Source: Ensifer sp. MPMI2T
GTDB taxonomy: Bacteria; Pseudomonadota; Alphaproteobacteria; Rhizobiales; Rhizobiaceae
DNA length: 45,602 bases
NCBI RefSeq assembly: GCF_004827385.1
Contig: NZ_SRXN01000044.1
Span: 1 to 45,602 of the forward strand
Direction of reading: 5' to 3'
Notes under the pieces: generated by a model
What the model was told of the DNA's origin: nothing
Database searches by the model: none
Seen by the model: the letters and a program-made list of their open reading frames with translations, nothing else
In this document: positions 34,787-43,271 of the stretch, one piece after another
How the letters are laid out: each line of letters begins with the position of its first letter
How positions within the stretch are numbered: position 1 is the first letter of the stretch
Program-made: the position numbers and the translations under genes

Positions 34787-35074
34787 ATGGACGACGAGAC
34801 GCGCTTCGCCTTCGAAAAACTCCTGAACGTCGCCCATGGCGAGACCGGCCAAAGTGCCCGCGCCGCCAATTTTGTGCTGGCCTGGTGGAATGCCGAGGCG
34901 AACGGCGGCTTTGACCTTGCCGACCTGTTTACTGTCGACAGGGAGATTGCCAGCGATATGGCGACGGTGTTTGCCTACCTCGCCCGCCGTGAGATCGCGG
35001 AATACCCGACTGACTATCGCGGCGAAATCGAGCAGATCATCGAGCGCTGGCGGCCGGGCGCCTGGGCCGAATGA
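34787..35074 (+). CDS. Hypothetical helical protein
   Basis: A 95-residue acidic protein, MDDETRFAFEKLLNVAHGET, with NFVLAWWNAEANGGFDL and EIASDMATVFAYLARREIAE. It looks all-helical and has no signal peptide. I think it belongs to a small family of unknown function found on rhizobial plasmids near integrase genes. GAAAGGA lies ahead of the ATG, and its stop overlaps the next frame by four bases (ATGA), so it may be co-translated with the recombinase frame. Confidence 0.7.
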   Translation: MDDETRFAFEKLLNVAHGETGQSARAANFVLAWWNAEANGGFDLADLFTVDREIASDMATVFAYLARREIAEYPTDYRGEIEQIIERWRPGAWAE

Positions 35075-35295
35075 GTGCCGTGGTCGACCGGCCTTCAGCC
35101 GGCAGCATTTTTCTCCTTCAGCCGTTCGGCATTGAGATGATCGAGGCCCGGCTCCATTTCGGTTTCTTCGACCGCGGCGAGATCGCCGTCGCTCAAATCC
35201 GCCGTCGCCTCGACGCGACGGTCGCACCGCGACAGCCGCAGATAGTCCTCGTAGGCAATAAGCAGGGTCCGCAGTCGGAAAAAAGGAGTGTTGAA

Positions 35296-36471
35296 ATGAC
35301 GTCGACCGTGACCGCCGCGGGTTCAGACAGCCAAGGGGTGCACCACCGCGCCGAAGAACTCGACGCGCTCGACGCCATCCTGCCGTTCGACCGGCGCGAT
35401 CAGCTCGCCGCGCTGCTGACCGACGACGACGTCGCGACCCTGAAACATCTGGCAAGCGAAGGCATGGGCGAGAACACGCTTCGGGCACTCGCCTCCGATC
35501 TCGGCTACCTCGAGGCATGGTGCCAGCTTGCCACCGGTTCCCCCCTCCCCTGGCCGGCGCCGGAATCGCTGCTGTTGAAATTCGTCGCCCATCACCTCTG
35601 GGATCCCGCTAAGCGCGCCGAGGATCGGGCCCACGGCATGCCGGCAGACGTCGAAGTCGGATTGCGCGCCGAGCGCCTGCTCAGGGCCGACGGACCGCAC
35701 GCGCCGGGTACGGTGCGGCGACGACTGACCACCTGGTCGATCCTCACCCGCTGGCGCGGTCTCACCGGCGCCTTCGGTGCGCCATCGCTGAAGAGCGCGT
35801 TGAGGCTGGCGGTCAAGGCAAGTAACCGGCCGCGCCAGCGCAAGAGCAAAAAGGCCGTGACGGTCGATATCCTGGCGAAGGTGCTTCAGGCTTGTGCCGG
35901 CGATCGGCTGGTGGATGTGCGCGACCGGGCACTGCTCCTGGCCGCCTTTGCCTCCGGCGGCCGTCGCCGCTCGGAAGTGGCGGCGCTGCACGTCGAGGAT
36001 CTCGCCGACGAGGAGCCGGTGCGCGCCGATCCGTCCGACAAGACCTATCCTCCCCTGCCCTGCCTGTCGATCCGCCTCGGCCGCACCAAGACGACGACCG
36101 CCGACGATGACGAACATGTGCTGTTGATCGGCCGGCCGGTGACCGTGTTGAAGCGATGGCTGTCCGACGCGCAAATCAAGGACGGGCCCGTTTTCCGGCG
36201 CATCGACCAGTGGGGCAATGTCGACCGGCGGGCGCTGACGCCACAATCCGTCAACCTGATCCTGAAAGCCCGCTGCGAACAGGCCGGCCTCGATCCGGCG
36301 CTGTTTTCGGCGCATGGCTTAAGATCCGGCTACCTGACCGAGGCGGCAAACCGCGGCATTCCCCTGCCGGAGGCGATGCAGCAATCACTGCACAAGTCAG
36401 TGGCGCAGGCGGCGAGCTATTACAACAACGCGGAACGAAAGAATGGACGAGCGGCCCGGCTGGTCGTCTAA
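35296..36471 (+). CDS. Tyrosine recombinase/integrase
   Basis: A 391-residue recombinase of the phage integrase family, with the N-terminal core-binding domain (about 30-190) and the catalytic domain: Arg in GGRRRSEVAAL, Lys in IRLGRTKT, His-x-x-Arg in AHGLRSGYL, and the nucleophilic Tyr in YYNNAERKNGR. ATG 35296 follows AAAAGGAG. The same frame is open upstream to an ATG at 35071 that overlaps the preceding gene, so a longer form with 75 extra residues is possible; those residues do not look like integrase. It may resolve plasmid multimers or move a cassette. Confidence 0.85.
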   Translation: MTSTVTAAGSDSQGVHHRAEELDALDAILPFDRRDQLAALLTDDDVATLKHLASEGMGENTLRALASDLGYLEAWCQLATGSPLPWPAPESLLLKFVAHHLWDPAKRAEDRAHGMPADVEVGLRAERLLRADGPHAPGTVRRRLTTWSILTRWRGLTGAFGAPSLKSALRLAVKASNRPRQRKSKKAVTVDILAKVLQACAGDRLVDVRDRALLLAAFASGGRRRSEVAALHVEDLADEEPVRADPSDKTYPPLPCLSIRLGRTKTTTADDDEHVLLIGRPVTVLKRWLSDAQIKDGPVFRRIDQWGNVDRRALTPQSVNLILKARCEQAGLDPALFSAHGLRSGYLTEAANRGIPLPEAMQQSLHKSVAQAASYYNNAERKNGRAARLVV

Positions 36472-36477
36472 GCGTGA

Positions 36478-36819
36478 CTACGCGCCGAAGAGTGCATCTG
36501 CCCGCTTCTCAAACGGCTGCCATTCTTCCGGTTCCGCTTCCGCCTCCGTTCTATCGTGCCGGTCAGCGGCCGATGCTGCCCTGCCCCAGGCTTCAGCACG
36601 CTGCATCAGCGACACCATCTCGCCCCTCAAGCGATGCGCGCGTTGCAGGCCGGCGGCGTGCTCGGCGTTCTGGCGGGGATCGTAGAATACGGCGATCGCC
36701 TCGCCGGCTGCCTGTCGTGCCGCCTCCAATTGTGCTTTCAAGCTCTCCAGCTCGGCTTTGGCGGCAAAATACTGTCTCATCACCGCGATAAGCTCGCGGT
36801 CACTGGCGCTGACTTCCAC
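36478..36819 (-). CDS. Hypothetical coiled-coil protein
   Basis: From GTG 36819 (GGAGGAGGG ribosome site directly upstream) this encodes 113 residues: VEVSASDRELIAVMRQYF, then a strongly helical AKAELESLKAQLEAARQAAG and a charged tail. Its end is 7 bases from the end of the integrase gene, so the two are convergent. An ATG at 36873 in frame would add 18 residues but lacks a ribosome site. Function unknown. Confidence 0.6.
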   Translation of the reverse strand: MEVSASDRELIAVMRQYFAAKAELESLKAQLEAARQAAGEAIAVFYDPRQNAEHAAGLQRAHRLRGEMVSLMQRAEAWGRAASAADRHDRTEAEAEPEEWQPFEKRADALFGA

Positions 36820-36902
36820 TATCCCTCCTCCTTGGACTTCCTCATTGCGGGAATTGATGGATAAGAATGGCAAAATCGGGATAGAGTTCCTGCGAAAACG
36901 GC

Positions 36903-36936
36903 AAAAGCCCGGCGCGGAGGAGATGCGCCGGGCTTC
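36903..36936 (-). terminator. Intrinsic terminator-like hairpin (minus strand)
   Basis: AGCCCGGCGC (36906-36915) and GCGCCGGGCT (36925-36934) form a 10-bp stem with a 9-base loop. In the minus-strand sense it is followed by TTTT, so it would stop transcription travelling leftwards towards the coiled-coil gene. No gene to its right reads leftwards, so its client is unclear. Confidence 0.6.
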
Positions 36937-37104
36937 GCAACTGACGACAGCTTTGGGAGGAGGGGCGCTGTCCGTCGGGATCGCAGCGACTCAGGAGAGG
37001 TGCACCGCTTCGCCACTCTCAAGGTGTGCAAGCCTCGCCAGCTTGCTTCGCAGCGGCAGCGCAGGTCCGAAATTTGCACGTACCCGGTCATTGCTGACGA
37101 CTCA

Positions 37105-37167
37105 ACATGTCGATAAAATGCGATTCCATCGACACATTCTCATGACATGTCGTCACCGTCGACACAT
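37105..37167. promoter_or_regulatory. Array of TGTCGA repeats upstream of fic (candidate operator)
   Basis: ACATGTCG occurs at 37105 and 37145 and TCGACACAT at 37129 and 37159, forming two inverted repeats: TGTCGAT/ATCGACA (37108-37114 with 37128-37134) and TGTCG/CGACA (37148-37152 with 37160-37164). The array ends 37 bases before the fic start, where a promoter would be. It is the arrangement expected for cooperative binding of a dimeric repressor; which protein binds is unknown. Confidence 0.6.
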
Positions 37168-37203
37168 CCGGAGATCAATTCGCCCGGAAAAGGAAGCTTC
37201 AGC

Positions 37204-38295
37204 ATGCCGTTCCGGCCGGACCGCCCCTATAACGATCTACCAGTCTTGCCCCCAAAAGAGGACGTCGAAACCAAGGCCATACTGAAAGCCTGCATCGTCG
37301 CGCGTGCGGCGCTGGCAGAACTCAAGGTCTCCGGCGAGCTTATTCCGAACCAATCGGTGCTGATCAACTCAATCCCTTTGCTTGAAGCGCAGGCGAGTTC
37401 GGAGATCGAGAACATCGTTACAACGACCGATCGGCTGTTCCGCTTTGCGGGCGAGGCCGGCAATCCCCCCGATGCCGCGACGAAAGAGGCTTTGCGCTAT
37501 CGCACAGCGCTGCACCAAGGCTTTCAGATGCTCAAGGAGCGTCCGGTCTCGACAGCTATGGCAATCGAGGTCTGCCGCACGATCAAGGGCATCGATCTCG
37601 ACATACGGGCGACGCCTGGAACTGCGCTATTCAACGAGGCGACCGGCGAGGTCATCTACACTCCGCCCGAGGGCCGCGCCCTTCTAATGGACAAGCTGTC
37701 GAACTGGGAGCGTTACCTCCACGAGGCGGAGGATATTGATCCTCTGATCCGCCTCGCAGTCATGCACTACCAATTCGAGGCCATTCACCCCTTCACCGAC
37801 GGTAACGGTAGAACTGGACGCGTTCTCAACCTACTTTATCTCGTTGACAAGGGCCTGCTCGACATTCCTGTGCTCTACCTCAGCCGCTACATCATCGGCA
37901 ACAAGCGCGCCTATTACGATCGGCTCCTGAGGGTAACGACCGAAGGCGCCTGGGAGGCGTGGATCCTCTACATGCTTGAAGGCATTCGCGACACGGCGGA
38001 GTGGTCAAACAGGAAGATCCATGCAATCCGCGATCTCTTGGATGAGACGGGCACGAGGATGCGTCGCGACCTGCCGAAGATCTATTCGCGCGAACTGGCC
38101 GAGGTTATTTTCGTCAACCCTTATTGCCGGATCGCTGATGTCGTCTCTGTCGGAATAGCCAAGCGTCAAGCTGCGGCCGTCTACCTCAAGGCTCTCGTCG
38201 ACGCCGGCATTCTGGCAGAGATGAAAGCTGGACGGGAAAACCTCTACATCAATCCTGCTCTTCTGGAACTGCTGACCGGAACCCGCCCGCATTGA
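37204..38295 (+). CDS. Fic-domain protein (class II, self-inhibited AMP transferase)
   Basis: Fic proteins transfer AMP or related groups to hydroxyl residues of target proteins. The 363-residue protein from ATG 37204 (AAGGAAG ribosome site) has the full active motif HPFTDGNGRTGR starting at His195 and, before it, SSEIEN at residues 65-70, which fits the class II inhibitory motif (S/T)xxxE(G/N) with Glu69 expected to block ATP. A beta-hairpin flap precedes the active site, and the C-terminal 90 residues (IADVVSVGIAKRQAAAVYL) form a winged-helix domain, the common Fic/DUF4172-like arrangement. An ATG at 37147 in the operator array is unlikely. Confidence 0.92.
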   Translation: MPFRPDRPYNDLPVLPPKEDVETKAILKACIVARAALAELKVSGELIPNQSVLINSIPLLEAQASSEIENIVTTTDRLFRFAGEAGNPPDAATKEALRYRTALHQGFQMLKERPVSTAMAIEVCRTIKGIDLDIRATPGTALFNEATGEVIYTPPEGRALLMDKLSNWERYLHEAEDIDPLIRLAVMHYQFEAIHPFTDGNGRTGRVLNLLYLVDKGLLDIPVLYLSRYIIGNKRAYYDRLLRVTTEGAWEAWILYMLEGIRDTAEWSNRKIHAIRDLLDETGTRMRRDLPKIYSRELAEVIFVNPYCRIADVVSVGIAKRQAAAVYLKALVDAGILAEMKAGRENLYINPALLELLTGTRPH

Positions 38296-38326
38296 ACGCT
38301 CCTGCTCGCCGCCGCATGAGCGTTCA
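38293..38326. repeat. 9-bp inverted repeat at the fic stop
   Basis: TGAACGCTC (starting with the fic stop codon) and GAGCGTTCA are separated by 16 bases. There is no T-run afterwards, so it is at best a weak terminator or a transcript-stabilising hairpin between the convergent fic and repC genes. Confidence 0.5.
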
Positions 38327-38424
38327 AGACTCATCTGCTCGCTGCGGAGCCAATGCGCGTCGAAGCACATAAGCCCCGCAGCCGTCTTCTGATCCTTCAC
38401 TCGAGACGCACTCATCACAGCGCC

Positions 38425-39639
38425 TTATCCAGCCTTTCTGCCTGCGTCCTGGTTCGCTCGCATCAGTGCCATCAGCATTGGCCCAAGCGAAAACTCGCCA
38501 CGCGCCGCCTTTCGTGTGAGATCACGCAGGTAGCCGCCGGCATTGTGGATGTGCCCCGCCCTTTCGAGGATGCATACGACAGCCACCGCGGCATTCTGCT
38601 GTCCCATGACCTCGCAGGCGTCCTGATAGGCCGACGGGCTGACCCCCAGCGTCGATCGAACGACGACCGCCGCCGACATCAGGTCACGCCAGCTTCCAAC
38701 CGTACCGCCCGGCCCATAATCGTTGATCTCTGGGCAGGCCTTCAGCACCATACCCAACGGGAATGCCTTTATCGGCTCGCTCGCTGGCCGGCTGGTCTGG
38801 TTCGACTTCGCGCCCGGCTCTTTTCCAGAGCTAGGTTCAAGTTCATTGCTGGATTCGGTATTTGAATTCTGTATATGGCGTTCGTTTTGAACAGCATTGC
38901 TGCTCATATTTTGGGAATTTTCGTGAATTTCCAGCTGGTTGATGATTTCCTCGCGGAGCATCTCCATTTCCTCGAGGATTTGCTGTAGGTCCGCGATGGT
39001 CGGCGTGCGGGGGATGCGCCCGGTCAGGCTGAGGAATATCTCCTCGATGCGTCTCCAGTCGCCGGCAGCCCCCTCCTCCATCGCGGCGCTGATCAGCTTG
39101 CGGACGTCGCGCCGGCAGATCGACAACGCTTCCTTGGTGATGCGGAAGCGCTTGCGCTCTGCGGCAACCTGTTGTGCGGCGTGCGCTAGTTCCTCGGCGC
39201 GTGCCAGTAGCGGCGCCAGGCTGAAGCCGAACGCCTCCTCGATCGCACCGGTCTCGTCCTTGCGGGCGTAGCGTTTGCCGTTGGCGCTATCCTTGCGCTG
39301 GATCAGGCCCGCGTCGACAAGCGCGGCGAGATGCCGGCGCAGCGTCGTCCCGGCGATGCCGTGCGCGCGTACTGAGAGCTGGTCGTTCGACGGAAAGACG
39401 ACGAGACCTCGCTCCTCGCAAAGTTCGTTGTCCGGGTAGAACGTCAACAGCGCATCGAGAACCGCCAGAGCGCGGTCTTGGATGCCGAGCGCCACCCTCG
39501 CCTCGCAGGCGTCGCGAAACACCTTCCATTTGTCGGCGGTCTTGCCGGGTCTGATTTCGGCCGTCCGCATCTGCCCTTTTACTTGGGCAAGCGAGATCGG
39601 CCGCCGCCCGAAGGGCGTCGTCACATTTCCAACCTGCAT
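38425..39639 (-). CDS. repC: RepC, replication initiator
   Basis: RepC initiates replication of repABC plasmids at an origin inside its own gene. The 404-residue protein has the conserved N-terminal half with two winged-helix domains (ADKWKVFRDACEARVALGIQ, LVVFPSNDQLSVRAHGIAGT, RRHLAALVDAGLIQRKDSAN) and the C-terminal domain ending LGPMLMALMRANQ. GGAAGG precedes the ATG at 39639. An AT-rich patch in the middle, about 38860-38935, where the protein is Asn/Ser-rich, is the expected position of the origin. Length is normal. Confidence 0.96.
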   Translation of the reverse strand: MQVGNVTTPFGRRPISLAQVKGQMRTAEIRPGKTADKWKVFRDACEARVALGIQDRALAVLDALLTFYPDNELCEERGLVVFPSNDQLSVRAHGIAGTTLRRHLAALVDAGLIQRKDSANGKRYARKDETGAIEEAFGFSLAPLLARAEELAHAAQQVAAERKRFRITKEALSICRRDVRKLISAAMEEGAAGDWRRIEEIFLSLTGRIPRTPTIADLQQILEEMEMLREEIINQLEIHENSQNMSSNAVQNERHIQNSNTESSNELEPSSGKEPGAKSNQTSRPASEPIKAFPLGMVLKACPEINDYGPGGTVGSWRDLMSAAVVVRSTLGVSPSAYQDACEVMGQQNAAVAVVCILERAGHIHNAGGYLRDLTRKAARGEFSLGPMLMALMRANQDAGRKAG

Positions 39640-39733
39640 TTTCCTTCCGCCTTCACTTAGGCAAAAGAATTCTGCCGCCCAAACGGACGCTCCGACTCTT
39701 GACAGTGATTCGTGGAAATGCGATTCTCGATCT

Positions 39734-39786
39734 TGCTTAAGGATATGAGAAGGGCTTCCACGGCGGTGACGTCTGGGGGCCTTTTT
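39734..39786 (+). ncRNA. Counter-transcribed RNA between repB and repC (incompatibility RNA)
   Basis: repABC plasmids encode a short antisense RNA in the repB-repC gap that lowers RepC synthesis and sets copy number. On the strand opposite to repC a TTGACA (39699-39704) suggests the -35 box, and a stem GGCTTCC/GGGGGCC (39753-39759 with 39775-39781, two G-U pairs) followed by TTTTT (39782-39786) forms a terminator. The exact start is estimated from the -35 position; the -10 box is weak. Confidence 0.65.
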
Positions 39787-39812
39787 CTTTTGCGGCTTGC
39801 GATTTCTCTTTC

Positions 39813-40844
39813 CTACTTCTCCGACTTCCTGAACGCCTCATACAGAGAGTTCAGATTGCTTGAGATCCATTCGCCGAATGGCTTCGCATCCTTGCTTGCA
39901 ATGTCGAGCGTGAAGCCCTTCGGCCGCGCCTTTGCGACGACGCTAACCAACTTGTCTTCGGGGGCCCAAGCCCTCGCTGCTGGATTAGATTTGCTCGAAT
40001 TCTTCTTTGGCCTGTCGGCATCAAGGTGCTGCGTCAGAAGCTCTAAGCGCTGATCGCTATCAGCGGACTGAAATTCCGGAGAGCCCAGAAGCTCCCCTGC
40101 CCTTACTACTGCGTCAGCATCACGGAACTTAATGGCGAGCCTGTACCAACGATCTCGGCCGCTGTTCTTCGCTGGACCTATTGCGCGAATGACCTCAACT
40201 GGGATGTCATTGGTGACCGATACCATCTTCGAAACCACGGTTTTGTCTACTGACAGCGAAGCCATGATCACTTCGCGATCGTAACCGCTGCGCTCGAGAT
40301 TGCTGGCAAATACGGCCTTCTCAATGAAAGAGAGGTTGGCTCTAGCACTGTTCTCTTGCCCCTGGGCAATGACGTGACTCTTGTCGTCCAGCTCCTTAAC
40401 AAGGGCCTTTACAGGTCTCCCGAGCACTCTTGCGGCCCGAGCTCTTCGGTGGCCGAAGACCGTCATGTAGCGCCCTTCCGATTCCGGGTGTGGTCGCACC
40501 AGGATGGGAGTGTCCTGCCCCCTCTGACGGATAGCCTCGACGAGCCCTTCAAAAGCCTCCGCGTCATCCTCCATGCGGTCGGCGATAAAGGAGGCGTCTA
40601 CCTTTTCAGGATCCAACTCAATGACGGTCGCGCCTTCGAGCAACCGTGCTTCAAACTCCTTTGCTGCCTGCGCCTTCTCAGCGAGCTCATCGATCGACTT
40701 TGTTATCGCTCCAAAAGCACCGCGGTTCCGATTGCGCTCCATGGCAGGCGACAATGACGGGGCCGGATTCTCGCCGGTTGGTGTCGAGTTGACCGTGGTC
40801 AACTTGCGTTCAGTAATTGAGGTCAGGAGGTTTTTTCTGGACAT
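39813..40844 (-). CDS. repB: RepB, ParB-like partition protein
   Basis: RepB binds parS and partners RepA to segregate the plasmid. The 343-residue protein begins MSRKNLLTSITERKL at an ATG that overlaps the repA stop (TGATG); an upstream GTG at 40856 is less likely. It has the ParB/Srx core PILVRPHPESEGRYMTVFGH-like block with GHRRARAARVLGRPVKALVK, and a helix-turn-helix region (VIMASLSVDKTVVSKMVSV). A parS palindrome lies within its own first codons. Confidence 0.95.
   Translation of the reverse strand: MSRKNLLTSITERKLTTVNSTPTGENPAPSLSPAMERNRNRGAFGAITKSIDELAEKAQAAKEFEARLLEGATVIELDPEKVDASFIADRMEDDAEAFEGLVEAIRQRGQDTPILVRPHPESEGRYMTVFGHRRARAARVLGRPVKALVKELDDKSHVIAQGQENSARANLSFIEKAVFASNLERSGYDREVIMASLSVDKTVVSKMVSVTNDIPVEVIRAIGPAKNSGRDRWYRLAIKFRDADAVVRAGELLGSPEFQSADSDQRLELLTQHLDADRPKKNSSKSNPAARAWAPEDKLVSVVAKARPKGFTLDIASKDAKPFGEWISSNLNSLYEAFRKSEK
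40788..40803. promoter_or_regulatory. parS site in the 5' end of repB
   Basis: GTTGACCGTGGTCAAC is a 16-bp palindrome that matches the parS consensus of repABC plasmids (GTTnnCnnnnGnnAAC). It is bound by RepB for partition. It encodes part of KLTTVNST in RepB, so it is inside coding sequence. Confidence 0.88.
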
Positions 40845-42046
40845 CACCGACCCCACGCTTTGTGGATCAGACCTACAATCTCATCATTCACGCGATGAAG
40901 GGATTCGATGGCGCGATCATAGGTGGCTCGCGTAAATTGCGAACGCTCTACCTCGTAAAGTGTCTGCTTCGTAATCCCCGCGTCCGATATGGCGGTGCTC
41001 TTCAGCATCTCATTGACGAGCACATGCTGCTTGAAGAGCGAGCGCATGAACGCAACCATCTGACTTTGGGGGCCGTCCGTAGGTTCGTACCGTGTCACCA
41101 AATAACGAAGCCAGTCGAGACGCATGTTGGCCCCGGCCCGTTTCAGCGTGCCCATGACCTCTCCCATCATCAGCAGGAACTGACACATCGACATGACGTC
41201 GAGCATCTGGGGGTGAACGGTAATTAGAATTCCCGTAGAGGACGACATAGCGGTAAGGGTCAGATAGCCAAGTTGCGGTGGGCAATCGATGACGATTACG
41301 TCGTAATTGTCCGCAACGTCGGCTAAGGCCTCATCCAGGCGGCCAAAAAAGATGCGGCCCATGGAGCCGTCATTCCTCGCTAGCGCTAGCGGAGTGTCAT
41401 ACTCGTATTCTTGTAGTTCTAGATTAGCTGGGACGATGTCCAAGCCGGGGAAGTTTGTCCTCTTTACGAGCACAGAAAGAGGCTTCCGTTGGTCATCATA
41501 CCGAAGGGCCTCATACAGAGACTCGTTATGATCGATCTCCGGTTGGAAGCCGTGGAGCGCGGAAAGTGATGCCTGCGGGTCTAGGTCGATGGCGAGAACA
41601 CGATGTCCTGTGAGCGCAAGATGCTGAGCCAAATGAGCCGTCGTGGTAGTCTTTGCTGAGCCACCCTTGAAGTTAACAGTGGCGATCACCTGCAGGTGTT
41701 CGGACCCGCGTCGATGAGGTACATACTTGGCCGCGGAACGACTGTTCTTGTCGAGGAAATGACGCATCTCGAGCATTTGCTCGGCCGTATAGGAACGCCT
41801 GCCGGACGGTGTTACCATCGGCTGCGGGCCTCTGCCCTCCAAGCTCAAATTCTTAAGGTAACCGCTTGTTACTCGAAGGTACTGCGCAGCCTCGGACAAT
41901 TGGAATGGCCGCAGTGACTTCTGAGCGTTCGGCGGGAACATCTCCAGCCGATGCTCGTGAAGCATTGCGGAGAGCTCGTTGGCTTGCTGGGTGATCAGCA
42001 AATCCACTTCCACCATCTGGTCCTGAATGTTCGGTTTCACATTCAT
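40844..42046 (-). CDS. repA: RepA, ParA-like partition ATPase
   Basis: RepA moves plasmid copies apart and represses the repABC promoter. The protein has an N-terminal MerR-like DNA-binding region (FQLSEAAQYLRVTSGYLKN), the deviant Walker A KGGSAKTTTT, and DVIVIDCPPQLGYLTLTAMS (Walker B). I prefer ATG 42046 because AGGA stands at a good distance; an ATG at 42067 in frame would add 7 residues. Length 400, normal. It overlaps repB by one base, so the three rep genes form one operon transcribed leftwards. Confidence 0.95.
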   Translation of the reverse strand: MNVKPNIQDQMVEVDLLITQQANELSAMLHEHRLEMFPPNAQKSLRPFQLSEAAQYLRVTSGYLKNLSLEGRGPQPMVTPSGRRSYTAEQMLEMRHFLDKNSRSAAKYVPHRRGSEHLQVIATVNFKGGSAKTTTTAHLAQHLALTGHRVLAIDLDPQASLSALHGFQPEIDHNESLYEALRYDDQRKPLSVLVKRTNFPGLDIVPANLELQEYEYDTPLALARNDGSMGRIFFGRLDEALADVADNYDVIVIDCPPQLGYLTLTAMSSSTGILITVHPQMLDVMSMCQFLLMMGEVMGTLKRAGANMRLDWLRYLVTRYEPTDGPQSQMVAFMRSLFKQHVLVNEMLKSTAISDAGITKQTLYEVERSQFTRATYDRAIESLHRVNDEIVGLIHKAWGR

Positions 42047-42183
42047 CGAAAAATCCTGCACATGCACTTTAAACGAGTTTTCCGCCTATTAACCGCATGT
42101 AGCGGTGATTCTGTCGATCCGGCAAGAGTTTTTAAGTTAATGAAAGGTTAACCCCCAATTCGTGATCGACGGCGAAAGGCTAA

Positions 42184-42199
42184 GTTGACCACGGTCAAC
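42184..42199. promoter_or_regulatory. parS site upstream of repA
   Basis: GTTGACCACGGTCAAC is a second perfect 16-bp parS palindrome, about 140 bases before repA in the promoter region. Binding of RepB here would couple partition to repABC autoregulation. The two sites differ only in the central four bases. Confidence 0.88.
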
Positions 42200-42378
42200 T
42201 TAGCCCAACGGTCGCAGAAACAAACGTCGAAGTGGGCCGCTAAGCTAAGCGGCCCTGCTATCCCCTTTGCGCGACTGCAGCTCGTGCAGGGGTCGGCGGC
42301 TGCCTGGGCTTTGGCGGCCGCGGTGATGATGGCCCGCTTGTCGTTCTTCAGCACCTTGAGTAATCAGCAGCCGTCCTT

Positions 42379-42440
42379 AATGTGAAGGAGCATCAGTTTT
42401 TCGCCGCAACAAGGCAATCTCTGACGATCTCCTTCACATT
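42379..42440. repeat. 12-bp perfect inverted repeat, extended palindrome
   Basis: AATGTGAAGGAG (42379-42390) and CTCCTTCACATT (42429-42440) are perfect inverted repeats separated by 38 bases; with short offsets the pairing extends inward through CATCAG and CTGACGAT. The element lies between the repA promoter and the integrase remnant, so it may be the attachment site or terminal repeat of the vanished element; it may also be a transcription terminator-like hairpin. Confidence 0.55.
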
Positions 42441-42453
42441 ATTTCGCTGATCG

Positions 42454-43080
42454 CTAAAGGCTGTCTAGCCAGGCAAGCACACTCTTGTCCTGTTTCCACG
42501 ATGGTCTCTTCGCCGGTTGCTCCAGGCCTTCCAGACGCTCCAGCGCCAGACGCTTGGTTTCAAGGTTCGCTTGAGCATAGTGGTTTGCGGTGTCGAGGCT
42601 GACGTGGCCAAGCCAGCTTCGAATCACCGTCACGTCGACGCCGGCCGCCACCAAATGCACCGCTGTTGCATGCCGGAAGCTGTGAAGCGTCACGTGCTTC
42701 GAGGCCAGGTTCGGCGCGATCCTCGTCGCCCCCGCGACATATTCCGCCAGTTTGAAGCGAACACCCGATGCGCCAATCGGGACACCGTATCGATTTACGA
42801 TGATCGGCTCGTCCTCGCGTCTCGGCTGCCGCTGGAGCAAGGCTCTTAGCCGGCTCCAGCAATGGCAACTGAGAACGAGCGACCGACTTCGAGTGGCGGA
42901 TGTTCAAGATGTCAGCCCGCCAGTCGATGTCGTCCAACCGCCAACGGCTTATTCCCCCGAGTACAACCCGTAGGTCGCCAGGAGTTGGAGAATGGCATAG
43001 TCCCGCAAGCCGATCGGCGACCGATCATTCCGGACTGGTTCCAGGACGGCCGCGATCTGATCCGAGCGCAAAGCGGACGG
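42454..43080 (-). pseudogene. Tyrosine recombinase, frameshifted and N-terminally truncated
   Basis: The minus strand encodes LRDYAILQLLATYGLYSGE, then in the next frame RLDDIDWRADILNIRHSKS, and after a second shift near 42840 QPRREDEPIIVNRYGVP and LHSFRHATAVHLVAAGVD followed by WLGHVSLDTANHY. These are the Arg, His-x-x-Arg, His and Tyr elements of a XerC/D-like transposon integrase. Two frameshifts and a missing N-terminus show it is dead. Confidence 0.82.
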
Positions 43081-43271
43081 AATGCCTTCTAGGCATAGGG
43101 CAGTGGGGCGATAACGTGCGGGGCGAGGTCGGTTGTGATGCTAAAATAATGCGCAGCAAACCGCCGTCGTGTTCAGCCCAAGCTGACGGCACTGCGTTTC
43201 ACAAACCTGTTCATGATGTCCGGCGGACACGCTCTGCCACGGACCGCCGGACATCGGAATCATACGTAGCG

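Noticed and set aside
35071..35295. 75-residue N-terminal extension of the integrase as its true start
   Set aside because: The extension does not resemble integrases and a good ribosome site precedes ATG 35296; it may only reflect an open frame.
36819..37091. Minus-strand ORF of 90 codons before fic
   Set aside because: It runs through the terminator-like hairpin and has no ribosome site; codon pattern does not look like protein.
42185..42385. Plus-strand ORF of 66 codons upstream of repA
   Set aside because: Its start lies within the parS palindrome and it covers the repA control region; no similarity seen.
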